A stretch of DNA of 64,000 nt from Polytrichum commune (GCA_950295325.1 OX485808.1:30588527-30652526); one strand, 5' to 3'. Shown: positions 21,424 through 34,445, counted from the first letter of the stretch. Translations and numbers: made by a program. Notes: generated by a model from the letters alone, not told the origin.

Positions 21424-24400
21424 CCATATTGTGGAGGTTACTTCATTCATGCAACTTTAGGTGCAATTAATTCACCGGAGACATAGCTGGGCACTTCAGC
21501 ACAGGTGGACGTATGAAGCCAATCTGATGCAAGCTGAATCGATTTGGCAGAACTTGAGATTCACATTGGTGTCTCCTCGGGAATTGTTGCGGAATGCTAC
21601 GTGATGGACCTCAGCAGTGTATAGTGCAGTCTCAAAGATCGGTATTACGTTGTGGAACAAGAGTTTATGGTCGATGGCAGATATATAGGCACTATTCTCA
21701 TTCTGTAGGTTTGACTCATTCTGCATGCCAGAAGCCAGTACTAATATTTGCCATCTACTCAAGGGGAGGACATTCAATTTATCCCCAGTCACTGCCACAG
21801 ATCACTCACCTTGCTGAGCGTGTGCTGTGTGCCAATACCTACTAAATGTATCATGACTAAGTGCTCCATCCAAGTGAAGGCTCAGTGTTCGGAGGCAATT
21901 TGTACGATTTCAACATCAGGTCAGAAGTGATTTATACTATAGGATTAAGCAAAACGGTTCAACTTCTACTTTATTTTCTGCTAAGTGTTGAGGTGGAAAC
22001 ACTGCTGAGGCGATTGCAATAAGATTTCTCTGAAACTGAGATGAGTCTTAGTAAAGAGGTACTACCCTTGTATGTATACATGAGTTACCTTTTATGGAGT
22101 GTCTTGCATACATTTTGAGGGATATTCCAGAGGTGGTCTTTCTTTGAGCAGCAATCTGTCTTGCTATCGGTTCTTCCTTAGTATCTGCAAGTTCCAAGTA
22201 GCAATGGCTCATGCGACCGGATCTTATCTTTTAGACTACAATTGACCAGTGTGGGTTAAGAGTTTGGCAATTCAGTGGATGGCTTCTGCAGGTATGGCCC
22301 AGCAACTGGATGATTGATACCATCCTAAGAGAGGCTCCAAGGATTGTATGTGACTGAATTTGCTAAGAGAGGATTTACTTAAAGCTACTGAAGGAAATTA
22401 GCATTGGTTACACAGCATTGCCCAAACAGCTGTGATGTCCTCCAAAAGATGGTGCAATTGTTGATTTTCATAATGCAAACATGCTCCAACATTCTTATGT
22501 ATCGATCTCAGGAGACACTGCAGTGGCAATCTATCCACCCGGACTCACTTAGCCTTCCCGAGAGGAATTCATAAGTGGCGACTTCACGACACTGGTGAAG
22601 TACACTTCAATTGAGAAGAACAAGAGATCGTTCCCATGGTTAAGGCATTGCAATGGAGGCCTTCTGCACAGCAGGTGGCAGAGTGAATGATGATAATGGC
22701 AATGGTGGGACAGGAGGGAAAGTAACTGGAGATGGTGGAAATGTGATCGGTGGTGGGAGAAATGGTGGGAATGTGAGTCTTGGAGGGCTAAGAATGGTGA
22801 GTGGCAGAGCTGGTGGAAGTTGTTTCATTGCACGCTGGCTATGGACAACAGGTATAACTCCATCCGAGTTCTGAGTTTTTTTCGCTGGGGCCTTGCTGAT
22901 CTTTGTTGTTGTGGTGCAAAGGAAGAAGAGCTGCATGGGATGTAATTTGAACATGTACCCAGCCCGGAGCCATTGAGCTCGCCATGATCTGTAGCTGCCT
23001 GTTGTTGCAAAGGTGACTGCATTACAAACCCAAGTGAGGAGGAAGCTGCCATCAACAGTCGGCGTGCGGCAATAGCTCTTCAAGTTGGTCTCATGAAAGC
23101 TTCCCAGGCCAGCATCACGTGGGGATGATTCTAACGCTCATGCACTAATTGCTGTTGCAGGTTTAACCAGTCCTCCTTACCCACATGCTGGAAGCTGCTC
23201 CTGGTGGTTGTTATTGTTGTTGTCCCAGCATCTTTGTTTCTGTCTGCTGCAAGAAAACATAATACTATCTATACCATTAACCCCTAAAAGAGTCCAGTCT
23301 AATTCAGAAGCTTAGTAAAGAAATATGGTACCTCTTTTGGTAGATTCGACCATAAGGATGGATTGTTCACACAAGTTTCGAGCTGTCCATGTGTTTAAAA
23401 TGGGAAGATTATCACGTAAATGTGTATGCTAGTACTGTTGGGCAGAAGTCACTACATGGACAAAAATGTCTGCCTCAGCCTGTAGGCATTAAGATGCTTG
23501 GAAACATCTAAGACACAACAAGAACGTTTGAAAGTCAGGATATCTTTACATATCAGGTGGTATCGACTAGGTCGGAATTTGTTGTAATAAGATTAGCAGG
23601 GAGTGCCGAGACTCACATGCGACCTACTGCTCTCTTTAAAAGGTGTACTCGGAATAAATACTGGACATGACCGATGATTGAAATGGTGAGCCACAAAATT
23701 ATCCACGATGAGGCCAAATTTGATGTGTGTACATCATTACCAGGTACAATAGAAAGGTAGGAAAACCTAGGTTGATGTTGAGACGGATATTAGGCCTGCT
23801 CTAACCTAGTTTAGGAGTGTGACCTTAAAATCCGATTAAGCATGGCAATTATCACTTAGATTCTTGGGGTAGGTCACTCATATGCAGGATATCTTGTTTT
23901 GAGGTTCTTGCAGGGAATCTTGAAGGCTGGCCCAAACTTGTTTTGGCTTTTGTAAGTAAAAAATGATGAGGTAGAAGGTGAGCAGTACAGAGGTACACTA
24001 AAACTGTCGTAATAGTGTGGGTGAAAAATCCATGTTGAAACAACTAATGTGGCCACCTCTAATTATCTAGTTAGTTATGGTGGAAAGAATGTGGGCCCAA
24101 TGGCCCCTGGTAATCTCCTAAATCTTCCAGGAGACTTCTGACCAATATCTTAAGTATTAGTTCAAGGACATAAGTAGCATAGAGTAAAATAGTCACCCAC
24201 ATTAATTTCCTACCAAAACAATTGCTGTGATCCACACTAATCCCAAACTAGAGATTTAGCGTGAGTTGACAATTATTGCAGCCCACATCAAATCTCATCA
24301 TGAGTCCCAAGGAGACGGTATAGAGGGGCATAGAGGGGACCTATCCCACGTGCAATACTTGTCCCTGCATTTGTCTTTGGGTTAAGCAATCTTGCATGAC

Positions 24401-25084
24401 ATTTTGTTTAGCGGAACTCAATGCAGGTGAGAATAATCTTGCCATAACATAGCCAATTGATGAACTGCTCTCCCTGACATGGCATACTCCCATTGGCTTA
24501 GATCATGCCTAATATCCGTTTGAACATCCGTTTGAACATTTCCTATCTTCGTATTGGATTCAGCAGTGATGTACATGAATTGCATTTGGCCTCATTAAGA
24601 ATGATTGTTGGATAATTTTGTGGCTCAAGCATGTCAATCATCAGCCATGTCTAGAAATGTTCACAATTTGGCCATATCTCATCATAAGAAACACCTAATT
24701 CATAGCTGATTTTTGGAATGCATACTCTCAGAATGATGATGCTGAGTACCAAAACGAATGTGACATGCAGGAAGCCGCCTAGATGTAAGCAAGCATCAGA
24801 AATGCGAGGAAATTTGGACCTGTGCGGTGCTGATTTGGTACCATGAATTCGGGGTGCAATGCGTAAGGCCACCTCGACTGATGCATTGCCACACCTGCCA
24901 CCTACCGATCGGTTGAGGCTTTGCTTGAGATGCACGGTGTTGGCACCATTGATGTGATTGTCAAAATTATCGCCACCATCACCAAATTATTCCTTGTCGC
25001 CCTCGACGCCATCATTGACATCTCAAGCTATGCAGGTGGTTTTTTGTCACTTTTCTTGATTGGACCCCTATATTGGATTGGTGG
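21424..25084. other. No supported gene
   Basis: The start will be the SNF8 3' UTR. At 22640-23083 the minus strand has an open frame whose end is Pro-rich (repeats of the type TFPPxxP). It reflects a GGTGGGAATGTG-like run on the plus strand and has no homology I can name; I do not call it a gene. Nothing is recognised from 23084 to 25084. Confidence 0.4.
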
Positions 25085-25383
25085 GTGGTTTAAGTGAGGA
25101 TCAAAGAACAAACACCATAAACATACATGTTTAAAAGAGATTGCACCACGTTTTCAAATTCTCTTAACTATCCACACTCAATAGTGTATCCAATTGAGAG
25201 GACCTATGTATTCAAGTAAAGAATCAACAAACATGCACTTCGAATAACCACAAACTAAATCAAGTGAAAATTGTTTTGATGTTGTATCGTAGACTTGCTA
25301 ATGCCACACAAATCCCATTGTTTAGATCCAATTGGTAGAAGTTGGAGAACATGAAAAACAAGCCAAATAACACCTGCATACCT
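25085..25383 (+). repeat. Dispersed ~300-bp repeat, sibling of 12850-13155
   Basis: Same words in the same order as 12850-13155, including GTAGAAGTTGGAGAACATG and AACACCATAAA. The boundaries are approximate. Confidence 0.65.
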
Positions 25384-27363
25384 TAGTCTTGTCTTCAAAA
25401 CTCAGATGCTTGCCACAAAATTCTCTTGCTGATTGATTACGTCGCATGTTTCTTGACCTCAAATCACACATCAATCAACTCATGATGAGATACTCTTTAT
25501 GACCAAGCTCCATATTCCTATCCAGCTGATTACGTGGGTGGTGATAAGCAGGCTCAACGCAACTTAACTCAAAAGTTGGGCAAAGTGTTGTTTTACTATT
25601 GACAATAACGCCTACAAAATCTCATGTGTCAACCCCAACATAGTATCATTTCAACATCAAAGTGTCGAACCTGGCAGATGCATCTTGGCTTTATCTATAA
25701 TAATTGTGTTCTCTATTTGGTCTCTAGAATGAAGAAACATGATGGGCAGTGATGCATTTTGTAGGGATTTTCGAGCCAGGCGTGCACAGGGTGAAGGAGA
25801 CTGGCTGGCTTGGGTGGTTAATTTTTGACATGAGAAGTGGCTCGGGCTCTGTGACCCGTCCTTGAACTGGACCTCCGAGCGCACTCTAATGCTTTCCAAA
25901 TTCGATGTTTACGTACTGTCACCCAAGCATGTCCTTGATAATTGACGATTGCAACAACACTTGCATGATTAACATATTCTTAAGACCAAAGAAACTCCAA
26001 AATCAAGCAATCTTATTACTTGAGAGTAAAGTCTTAGATTTAACGAGTTAACATTAGAGGTTTATTTAAAGTATGAGAAAATGAAGTGATGTTAATGTGA
26101 CATCACTTTATTGTCAAATTTTGCGGTCCTTGCTCAAGAAAACACTCCACTCAATTTGAGAAATCAAACTTCAACGTAGGGTCCAATGTTGAGCTCAAAA
26201 ATAAGGACCATTGAAAGAGGTGTTTTGGATCCAAGTTTCTTGGATTGGGACTCCAATGTAAATCTACTCTAGGAGTTGAAAACTTGATAAGTACATATGA
26301 CTATGAACTCACATATTATGTTTTTTCCATAACAATCTTAGAGAGTATTACATTGTTTTTGTTTGCATTGCATCTTGTTTGAAGTTATTGTTGTCAGAGG
26401 AGCCGTTTTGCATGTGTGGGCTGCTTGTGTGAAACCCATATGATTCATCTTGAGGACCATGCAACACAACTGGAATACATGCGTTCTCTTAGTATTTTAG
26501 GTGCTAACTATTTTTCAATCATCAATTACATGAGACCCACAAAGTGTCTTAGTTGTAGTTTAAATTTGTTGTTGCTTTGACTCTTACGTTTATATTGCTC
26601 CCTTGGTTTTGCTTAAGTTGCATGTCTTCATCTGCTTATTGTGTTGGCACCCTCAAGTTGTTTGCATGGTTTTGGTGCGTTGGAATGACGCACTTGGCAT
26701 ATGTTTTCCCTACAATGACTGAAAGCATGGTTATTGCCCCCACTTCCTTCTTTATTGCCTACATTTTTGGGTTTTTGGTCTCTATAACATTACTTGGTAT
26801 TTCTACTTAGTTCCGTAGGCCTTAGAAGTTTGGAGGAATTGTACTTCTAGAAATCTTGGTGGATTCCTACATATTCAACTTGAATTATGATTGCCACATG
26901 CTAACATCAAGCCACATATGAACCCAACTTCATTTGGAAAGGTAGAAAGCATCATCATGTGAATAATGTCATCGTTTTATCTATGCAATAAAAGAGCAGA
27001 AACAATTATATACATCCATCAAATTGTAACATGAACAATTAGGATTATAACATGGTCAAGGTAAATTGCAAATTATTACCATGGGCAATGTGGCATGCAT
27101 CTGGGGTCCTTGTTGAGGTTGAGGTACCCTGTATTGTTGGTGAGGCATCCTCAATTGGGAATTATCCTAAAGGAATTTCCAACATTGGATAGATCACTTT
27201 CAAGTATTTCTTTCATTAAAATCATGCATACCATAGTTACCAGCCTCTACAACATCTTCACGATTGGAACATAAAGCCTAGCACATGAAATCGAGAAATT
27301 CCAGCAATTTAATTTGTCTTTGATCATTTTAAGATAAGAAATGATACGTAAAGACTAACTGAA
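25384..27363. other. No gene seen
   Basis: AT-rich. A 77-aa hydrophobic open frame at 26577-26810 starts at a non-ATG codon and has no recognisable motif, so it is not called. Confidence 0.45.
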
Positions 27364-27574
27364 CCCCTAAATGCCCAACGGTTTTTTTTTTTTTTTGATT
27401 GATTAGAAACTTTGACTTTTTGGTCTCTGAAGACATTTCGCCTTTCTACAAAGTTATCAATGATTAATAGATAGATCACTTATATACAAATATGTAACCC
27501 ACTCAAGCTAACCCTACACATGACTTCAAAGTCCCAAAAAATGGTTGAAAACAACCCCTTTGGGCATTTAGGGA
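27364..27574. repeat. Inverted repeat (~18 bp arms) flanking ~175 bp
   Basis: Left arm CCCTAAATGCCCAACGG (27365-27381); right arm CCTTTGGGCATTTAGGG (27557-27573). They are inverted with a small mismatch. A T-run follows the left arm. No target duplication was found, so the limits of a possible MITE are uncertain. Confidence 0.5.
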
Positions 27575-28703
27575 TTAAGTATATACATGATAGCGAGGCA
27601 TTTGTTCATGGGACACTTGATTATGGAAGGGGGACCCTTGGGCCGTGTTTGGTATATTTTGAAAACTATTCCCCCTCGCTATTGCACTACACTGAAAATT
27701 AAATCCCAAAACACACAAAATAATGCATATAAGAACATCATGATTCATATTTAATAGATGTAATGTGCTTGAGCTCAAACATTAAAAAATCACATGTTCA
27801 ACTAAACTTTTTTCACATAGATATAAATCATCACAATTTCAAGAAGCTCAAAGAGCGTATCCCTTACTTGCTATCGATGAAATTGTTTGCCATGTTATTG
27901 ACTCCATGTGATAATTGACCCTACATTCACAATCATAAAATGAATAATAGATTGCTTTGCATGTCATTTTAGATAATAGTGGGTGGTCTTTCCTACATGG
28001 ATGAACCTTAAATGATTTCTAGCAAATTTGTACATATCTGGAAGAAAAGAAAGGGAATCTATGAATGACTCACTTCAAAACATAAACTCTTTGACTCCAA
28101 AATTAACAAAATTGAACTCTCAGGGTTGTCATTTTGAAGTTGGCCACAATTAAATATTAACATACACAGAAGCATATTTGTGCAATAAAGAAACCCTTAG
28201 ATAGTGTCCATTCAAGACTAAGTCCATCTTATGGCAAAAAATTTTTTTTTAAAAAATGGTCGGTTGTTGTATAAAATTGTTCTACCAGGTATAACATAGA
28301 AAAACAAAAACGATGAAAATAAATTGATTCGGCCTGAAAGAGTGGCTTGAAATTTGTGCAAGATTTTTTCAGTGGTGGAGTAGAGGAAATGACGAGGAAT
28401 GCAAGTTGTTTGTAATTTTATTCCTTGTAGACAATTAGTTACAACTTGTCAAAGAGGCAAGTAAGTCAAACCCCCTACTTGTATAGTAGAGTCCCCCTTA
28501 TTTAAGCATCAAAATGTGATACTCCGCATACAAATGCACATAAAATGGTTAACTCAATGGCCCACATGTGTTGTTGTGACCTCTCATCATTTTAGAATTG
28601 ACTCCCCATTCTTCACTCATTCAAACATAAAACACACGCTTTATTGAGAAACATGAGGTGGCCAGTATTGAAGAATACTTTCCTTCATTTCTTATAAAGA
28701 TGC
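27575..28703. other. No gene; contains an 80-bp repeat shared with 48304-48376
   Basis: 28449-28528 matches 48304-48376 (CAAAGAGGCAAGT, AGTCAAACCCCCTACTTGTA, TAGTAGAGT, GCATCAAAAT). These look like LTR fragments. The rest is AT-rich with nothing recognised. Confidence 0.5.
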
Positions 28704-29926
28704 ACACATGTGAGCCCAAAAGGGTGCCCACATTTAGTCTTAGACCCTTGAAACGTTAGTTGATGCACTTTGAAGTAGCATGTTACTTCACAAAAATATA
28801 AAAAGAGTGAAATGTTAGTCTTAGAAGTACCATGTTGTAAGAGGCTAGGATGTGAGTTGTTATTGTGTTTTTACCTTCGGAAGGATTTGAGTGAATGAGG
28901 ATAGGTAAGGAGAACTTGGATTGAGTAGTTAGTGAGTAGGCTAGTACAAATGGATGGAGACAACCAAAGTGACTCAAGAGGCAAGTGCATTCGAATTGGG
29001 ATGAATGGAGGATCACATGGAGCGCACAAGTGGACCACCTCATCATGGCCACTTAATGGGGAAGGCCCAAGGAAGAATGCAAGGTGGAGGATAAGCAAAT
29101 TCTCAAAGCACCAATCAAATCACGAGCTAAGCATCGTGGTTTGAATTAAGTGGTGAGCGACGATTTGGGAAAGTAAGGGGAGAAAGTTATGGCGGCGGAA
29201 AGCGAAGGAGGCTAAGTTTGGGTTGAAGCATCCCAAGTTTGGTAAAGTGTGGTAGGTAGAAAGCCAAGGCTAGTTAAATGTTCGAATTAGGATCCTTGTT
29301 GATCATTTGAGGGAGGAAGGCTTAGAAGATAGGATTGGCGCCTACTAAGTAGGAGGAAATCTCAAGGGCTTATCGTGAGCCTTGAGGATGCTCACCCCCT
29401 CAAGCTTACTATATAATCCCTCATTCTTCCCTCACTCATCCTCTCTTTCCTTTGTGCTCCAAGGCACCCCACGAGTTATAAGTGTGGGTGTGGGAAGCCA
29501 TATTGGAGCACATGTGTGTGCTTAGTTTTTAGTTTGAGAGCCAAGGCTTGTTAGCCTTGAAGAGGGCTTGACCTCTTGGTAGAATTAGTGTTGACGTGAA
29601 GGATTTTAAAGTTAATTCATGATTCCAATTTGTGGTACTTAAAGTTCATGTTTTGAATACACGTGGTTGCAAGTTCCATGTTTAAGAGTTGAGCACTTGA
29701 TGTTGTGATGAGTGCAAAAATATACTTGTGTGGATTAGTTAGTCTTAGTGAAGTTAGGAAATTCTCTCTCCCCCTCTCCTCTCTAGGATTTTAGGATTTT
29801 AGGATTAGAGAAGAATTGTGTGATTAGAAAGGGGTTGTTAGTAGAATTAGGGAAATTAGGTAGGAAGATTAGTTAAGGGCTTGAATAATTAGTGAGGTAG
29901 TTGGGGATTACAACTACAAAGTTGTG

Positions 29927-30336
29927 GGTTCATGAAGGAGCTGGGTTTATGAAGGAGCTGGGTTTGTTTAGTTAGAAAGTAAAGAGCTGGGTTTATGAAG
30001 GACCTGGGTTTGTTTAGTTAGAAGCTAAGGAGCTGGGTTTATGAAGGAGCTGGGTTTGTTTAGTTAGAAAGTAAAGAGCTGGGTTTATGAAGGACCTGGG
30101 TTTATGAAGGAGCTGGGTTTGTTTAGTTAGAAAGTAAAGAGCTGGGTTTATGAAGGACCTGGGTTTGTTTAGTTAGAAGCTAAGGAGCTGGGTTCATGAA
30201 GGAGCTGGGTTTATGAAGGAGCTGGGTTTGTTTAGTTAGAAGCTAAGAAGCTGGGTTTATGAAGGAGCTGGGTTTATGAAGGAGCTAGGTTTATGTAATT
30301 AGAAAGTAAAGAGATGGGTTCATGAAGGAGCTTAGT
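29927..30336 (+). repeat. Minisatellite array in the LTR (GAGCTGGGTTT units)
   Basis: Two alternating unit types, one built on GAGCTGGGTTTATGAAG and one on GAGCTGGGTTTGTTTAGTTA followed by GAAAGTAAA or GAAGCTAAG. Spans 400 bp here and in the 5' LTR (52791-53190), but 245 bp in the 3' LTR (60271-60515). Confidence 0.9.
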
Positions 30337-30558
30337 AGATAGCCTACCTAATTAGCTCATAGACAAGTAGTTAGTTACATTATGCTAGTTAGTGTTATGT
30401 GTGGCTTTCACAAGTAAATGTATTTGAGATTGACTATAGAGAATAGTGTTTTTTTTTTAACACTTGCATCCTCTCTTTAAAAATAAACCACGTGCACAAC
30501 TTAATGGAGAATGTGGAGCACTCTCGCGATGGCAAGACAAAGGAAGCAAAGACCAAAG

Positions 30559-30893
30559 GTGCGAGGGAGAGATTGACATAAGTCACATAAGTATTTCTTA
30601 ATACTTAAAGGCTTATGTACGGTATGGAGACACCAAGTGAGACCTCTTATAGTAGCGATACGGAATACACAAGTGATAGTTCAAGTGGTAGTATAGAGTC
30701 AACGGCACGGACTCCATTTAGGAGAGGGATATCCTTAAGGGCTTGTGTAGCTAAAGCAGCCGGATGGACGTTAGAAGCAAACAAAGACAAAATAGCACCC
30801 GAGCATAAGGAGGTTAAAATAACATAGTTAACTTGTGCATTCTCCACATACGTATTGAAATCGTACATTGAGTTGTTAAAAGTGAAATCCCAG
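30559..30893 (+). other. 335-bp GT...AG segment in the LTR, absent from the other copies
   Basis: The solo LTR reads ...GACCAAAG|GTGCGAGG...AATCCCAG|TTAAATCC..., whereas both LTRs of the full element read GACCAAAGTTAAATCC without a gap. The extra segment therefore starts GT and ends AG exactly. It holds a 70-codon open frame from about 30615 without recognisable content. It has no target duplication. It is either an intron removed from the RNA that gave rise to the full element, a deletion, or an insertion. Confidence 0.75.
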
Positions 30894-31035
30894 TTAAATC
30901 CAAGACCACTTGAAGGGTGAACCTTGCACTATGGACTCATCCATGTCCAAATCCAATACCGCGGAGGAATGTGAGCCCAAACCCACTACTCGGACTACGG
31001 ACGCTTAAGGGTGGGGGGTTTGGCCTCACAACACA

Positions 31036-32160
31036 CACACATTTTTAATGAGCCTACCTACTCCACTCAAATATCCTAACCTAACCTAAGAGTCATCTTA
31101 AGTGAATCCCCTGGCCCTGCTAATGTGAACCCTTGCGCCCCCGCCGCTTAACTCAACTCGGTCTAAGATTGAGCCTTCTGTTCCCAGGCTGCTCCGCCAT
31201 CGTGAGCCCTGGTGTCATCCCCTGCTGGTGTCTGCCCTGGATTCACCGGGATTACCCTCTGATGACCGGTTCGCCCAGCACAACTACCATCCAGCAGTCT
31301 ACTTCCGTCTAGCTGCTCGTCAGCTCCTCTTCCCTAGTCTCAATTGCCGCCTGCCTACCCATAACCAGCATTGCCGCCCTGGCAGCTGCGCCGTTCAATG
31401 CTGACCCAGGGGCGAGTTATCTCTCGCCCTACCTCCCGATCTTGCGGTCTTCCTCTCCGAACTCAAACTATGTCATCCTCCCTGTGATCTTTCGTCCCAA
31501 CTCCAAGTCGTAAATTTCAATGCACCTGTGAGATCAGGCCCTCACTGATACCGTGGATTCCTTTGCCATCTGCACTATCCTCCTAGCAAGGTAGAGCCGC
31601 ATTTGTAGAAGCGATTCAACCATTCAACCTCTCCCTCCTGGTTGACCTTTTGAGTCGAAGATTCCTCTGGCTGGACAACAATGTAGAATTTTGCTTCCTG
31701 CCTCCTCATCAAATGCACACAGTTGAACCTCTCCAAGGAGGCTAAATGGCCGAGACTCATCCCTTGCTGAATCCAGCAGCACAGGCTCGCTTGCGTGAGT
31801 AGGCCTCGGCTGATCTCTCCCCAAATCCTTCACTAGCTACTCCCTTGTCACATTGGGCTCCCAACCATGAAATGTCTTCCTGCAAAAACACAGCTGCTAC
31901 TGTGCAGTCACCGAAATTCCCAGTCTCCTTCCCGAGTTTTTTCTAATCTGCCCATGGCCAACACCTCCTTGCTTTCCCCGGCAGGGCTTCCTCTCCGTTC
32001 GCTCATACTGCCCTACTGGTCTACCAGAGAGAATGACAGCTGGGACCCAGGGCTTACCGGACCCCTCCTGGGCCACCCCGGAAATCCAGCCCACACCTTA
32101 TCTGCGACCTAACTCCCTCCCTTACCTAATACAGCTTGAGCCTAATACAAACAATAAAAC
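31036..32160. other. GC-rich block, possible old LTR-retrotransposon part; no gene
   Basis: Much richer in GC than its flanks. On the minus strand GGTATCAG at about 31546-31553 resembles the usual methionine-tRNA primer site TGGTATCAGA, and short open frames (MSLGHLASLERFNCVHLMRR and LKDLGRDQPRPTHA-like) run through 31575-31833. This would fit the 5' part of an old minus-strand retroelement. The evidence is weak. Confidence 0.3.
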
Positions 32161-34028
32161 TGGCCTAAGCCACAACCATCAAGTAACTAGGCCTAGACCT
32201 TAACTTCCCATACTTCTAAGCTTCCAAATCCTAAAATCTAATCTCTCATTCCAATTCCGAACAAAAGAACTAACATAAGTGCTTCACAACTCTTTACTAA
32301 AATGCAAATCCAAGCACTAAGTTTTCACTCTTTTTATTGTGTTGAATAATTGAATAAGCCTCAATTTCCAATCTTTAATAGTTTTGAAGGGTAAAGAGCA
32401 TATGTGGGCACCATATTGGGCTCACAGTCCCAATATGAGAAAGAAAGGGATAAGGCTTGTACTCTGGGAGATCAGTGGTGTAGCCACATACCAAATACAA
32501 CACATGTACTCTACTATAATATAAGAGTCGTACAAATGGAGAAGGACTCATGGAAATAAAAATAGGGTAGAAATATTACCTTTCTATTTTCATGCATTTT
32601 TTCCATTCATAATTTGCAAGTTTCAGGCATGTTTTCAGCCTTTTTTTGGCCCTCACAAGCATAATTTAGAAACATTTTCCCCAAATTTTTAAATCAAGTA
32701 AGAAATGTACTATTGAGTTGGTATCATATACATAACATTACTCAAAACCCCTAAATCTCTTTCTAATTTTGATCATCACTGGAACTGGGCGCATGGTGAT
32801 TCAAATTTAGATTAAGTTCCCAACAACCTGCAGAATCCCATAATACTATTGTTAAATAATTCGTTGGGATTTGCTAGCCCCACTGGGCAGGGCAAGTCCC
32901 TTGTGTATATTTATGTAAAAAAAAACTAGATTTTCTATTTTCATATATAGTAGACAAACAAATGAGAAGTACCCAACTTGGAAATGTAAATACTACCTCT
33001 GAATTTCAAGGACTTTTTATTTTCCATCAATTATCTACAAGTTCCAAGCGCATTTTTTTGGACTCAACATAGATTTTGCCCCTTGCAAGCATTGGAAAAT
33101 ACTCCTTTAGAAAAGTCAAATCATGTAAGAAATTTATCATTGGGTTGGGGCCAGGGCTAGATGCCAGAGAGAGGGAATAATTTTTTATACAAGCGTACTG
33201 TACCTCTCATTCATGCAACATATAAGACAAATTGACCTTCTATAGGTTTGTTGCTTATTCATCTCAAATGACTTCCAAAAGGTTGACTCAAGGTCTTTAA
33301 AATAAATTCCAATGCCAAATCAACTAGAAAACATAACCTCCAAGCTGCATACTATTTCAGAGCTTTTATGTTGTATGAATGAAAGTTACTCTCTTATATA
33401 ATAAGGCCCTCTCTCCCTAGACACCCACCCAGTGGTGCATTTTTTTAAATACACATTTTAAAATGCATTTTGCAATACTCGGCAAATTTTGAGGCATTTT
33501 TTATGTATTTTATTATACATTTACGACTAGAGTCAATCCAAGCCAGTAGGGCAAGTATAAACACGCTCAACTTTGCCATTTGTTCCATATTATCATATAG
33601 CATTAGTACATTCTAACTCAATGATAGTGTCTGAGCCTTGAGTGTTGCCACACGAACTGACAAATACTAGAATATATAGTGCACCACATGGTACACCAGA
33701 CAAGTCGTGAAAGATGGTTTGCATTTGCAATGTCTTCATTCTTGGATCAATACTTGGGTGGAGAAGAGCTCGAAGAACTGATCTTAGAAGAGGATGATGT
33801 TTTCGATAATGATTTGCCATAAAGAACCTCACGGATTGATGTCTTTGATGATTTTCAATTAAAAAACATAATTTAACATAATTTAAAATTTAAAACCTTT
33901 TATAATGTTGCCTCCGACCTCTAGAATAAAAAATGCAACACAACACCCACCTCTTTGAACATTCCTACCACTATTACCAACATCAAGGGGGTATAGTAAA
34001 ACTTAACCCTCATAGGTATGTGATTGAA
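32161..34028. other. No gene seen
   Basis: AT-rich. About 32930-33180 loosely repeats 32560-32720 (similar order of ATTTTC, AAGTTCC/AAGTTTC, AAGCAT, GTAAGAAAT, TTGGG words), perhaps an old duplication. Confidence 0.4.
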
Positions 34029-34035
34029 TCATCTC

Positions 34036-34445
34036 CATGGGGAGGTCACTCCATTGTCAAGTTGAACACCACGTGCGAACAAAGAAAATATAATTTTTAC
34101 ATAAACCATCACCAAAATAGGTCAACATTTTTCAATTTTTTTTCATGAGTAGATATACACAATATTTATTACATAATAAAAAAGTGTAAGAAAATTTTAT
34201 GATTGGTTTTATTTTATAAAACATATCATTTCTAACTAGAATGACGCAAAATTGAACTAAAAAATTTACTAAAAAAATGAAGAAGACTAAAAAATTCAAA
34301 AAAATATCAATGGTTATGTATATGTAGGAAATTTTAAAAATTATGTATATCATAAATTTTAAAATTATCTATGGCATGTAATATAGGGGTAGCAAACTTT
34401 GCTCGCACGTGGTGTTCAACTTGACAATAAAGTGACCTCCCCGTG
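34036..34445. mobile_element. hAT-like MITE, 410 bp
   Basis: Terminal inverted repeats of about 50 bp: left CATGGGGAGGTCACTCCATT, then GTCAAGTTGAACACCACGTG and CGAACAAAG; right end ...CTTTGCTCGCACGTGGTGTT, then CAACTTGACAATAAAGTGAC and CTCCCCGTG. It is flanked by TCATCTC (34029-34035 and 34447-34453), an 8-bp duplication with one mismatch at its first base. The interior is AT-rich without coding capacity. The CA..GGG start and 8-bp duplication fit hAT. Confidence 0.85.

Larger units (their letters stand above)
28709..31030 (+). mobile_element. Solo LTR of the Ty3/gypsy family seen complete at 51573-60882
   Basis: Begins TGTGAGCC and ends GGCCTCACA, so the ends are short inverted repeats. It is flanked by a 5-bp duplication ACACA at 28704-28708 and 31031-31035. 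It matches the 5' LTR at 51573-53556 with only a handful of substitutions that I can see, apart from a 335-bp segment (30559-30893) present only here. There is no internal region, so it is a solo LTR left by LTR-LTR recombination. Length 2322 bp against 1984 bp for the 5' LTR. The near identity means recent activity of the family. Confidence 0.9.

Noticed and set aside
22640-23083. Minus-strand Pro-rich ORF as a cell-wall protein gene
   Set aside because: The Pro-rich part mirrors a simple GGTGGGAATGTG-like run, there is no signal peptide and the N-terminal part resembles nothing.
26577-26810. Hydrophobic 77-aa ORF as a small membrane protein
   Set aside because: Non-ATG start, AT-rich composition alone explains the hydrophobic residues, and no neighbour or repeat supports it.
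29927-30336. Regular short repeats resembling a CRISPR array
   Set aside because: The units alternate without unique spacers and lie in a plant LTR; it is a minisatellite.
30615-30827. 70-codon ORF in the GT...AG segment as a small gene
   Set aside because: No recognisable motif and no second copy; it may be chance in an intron-like segment.
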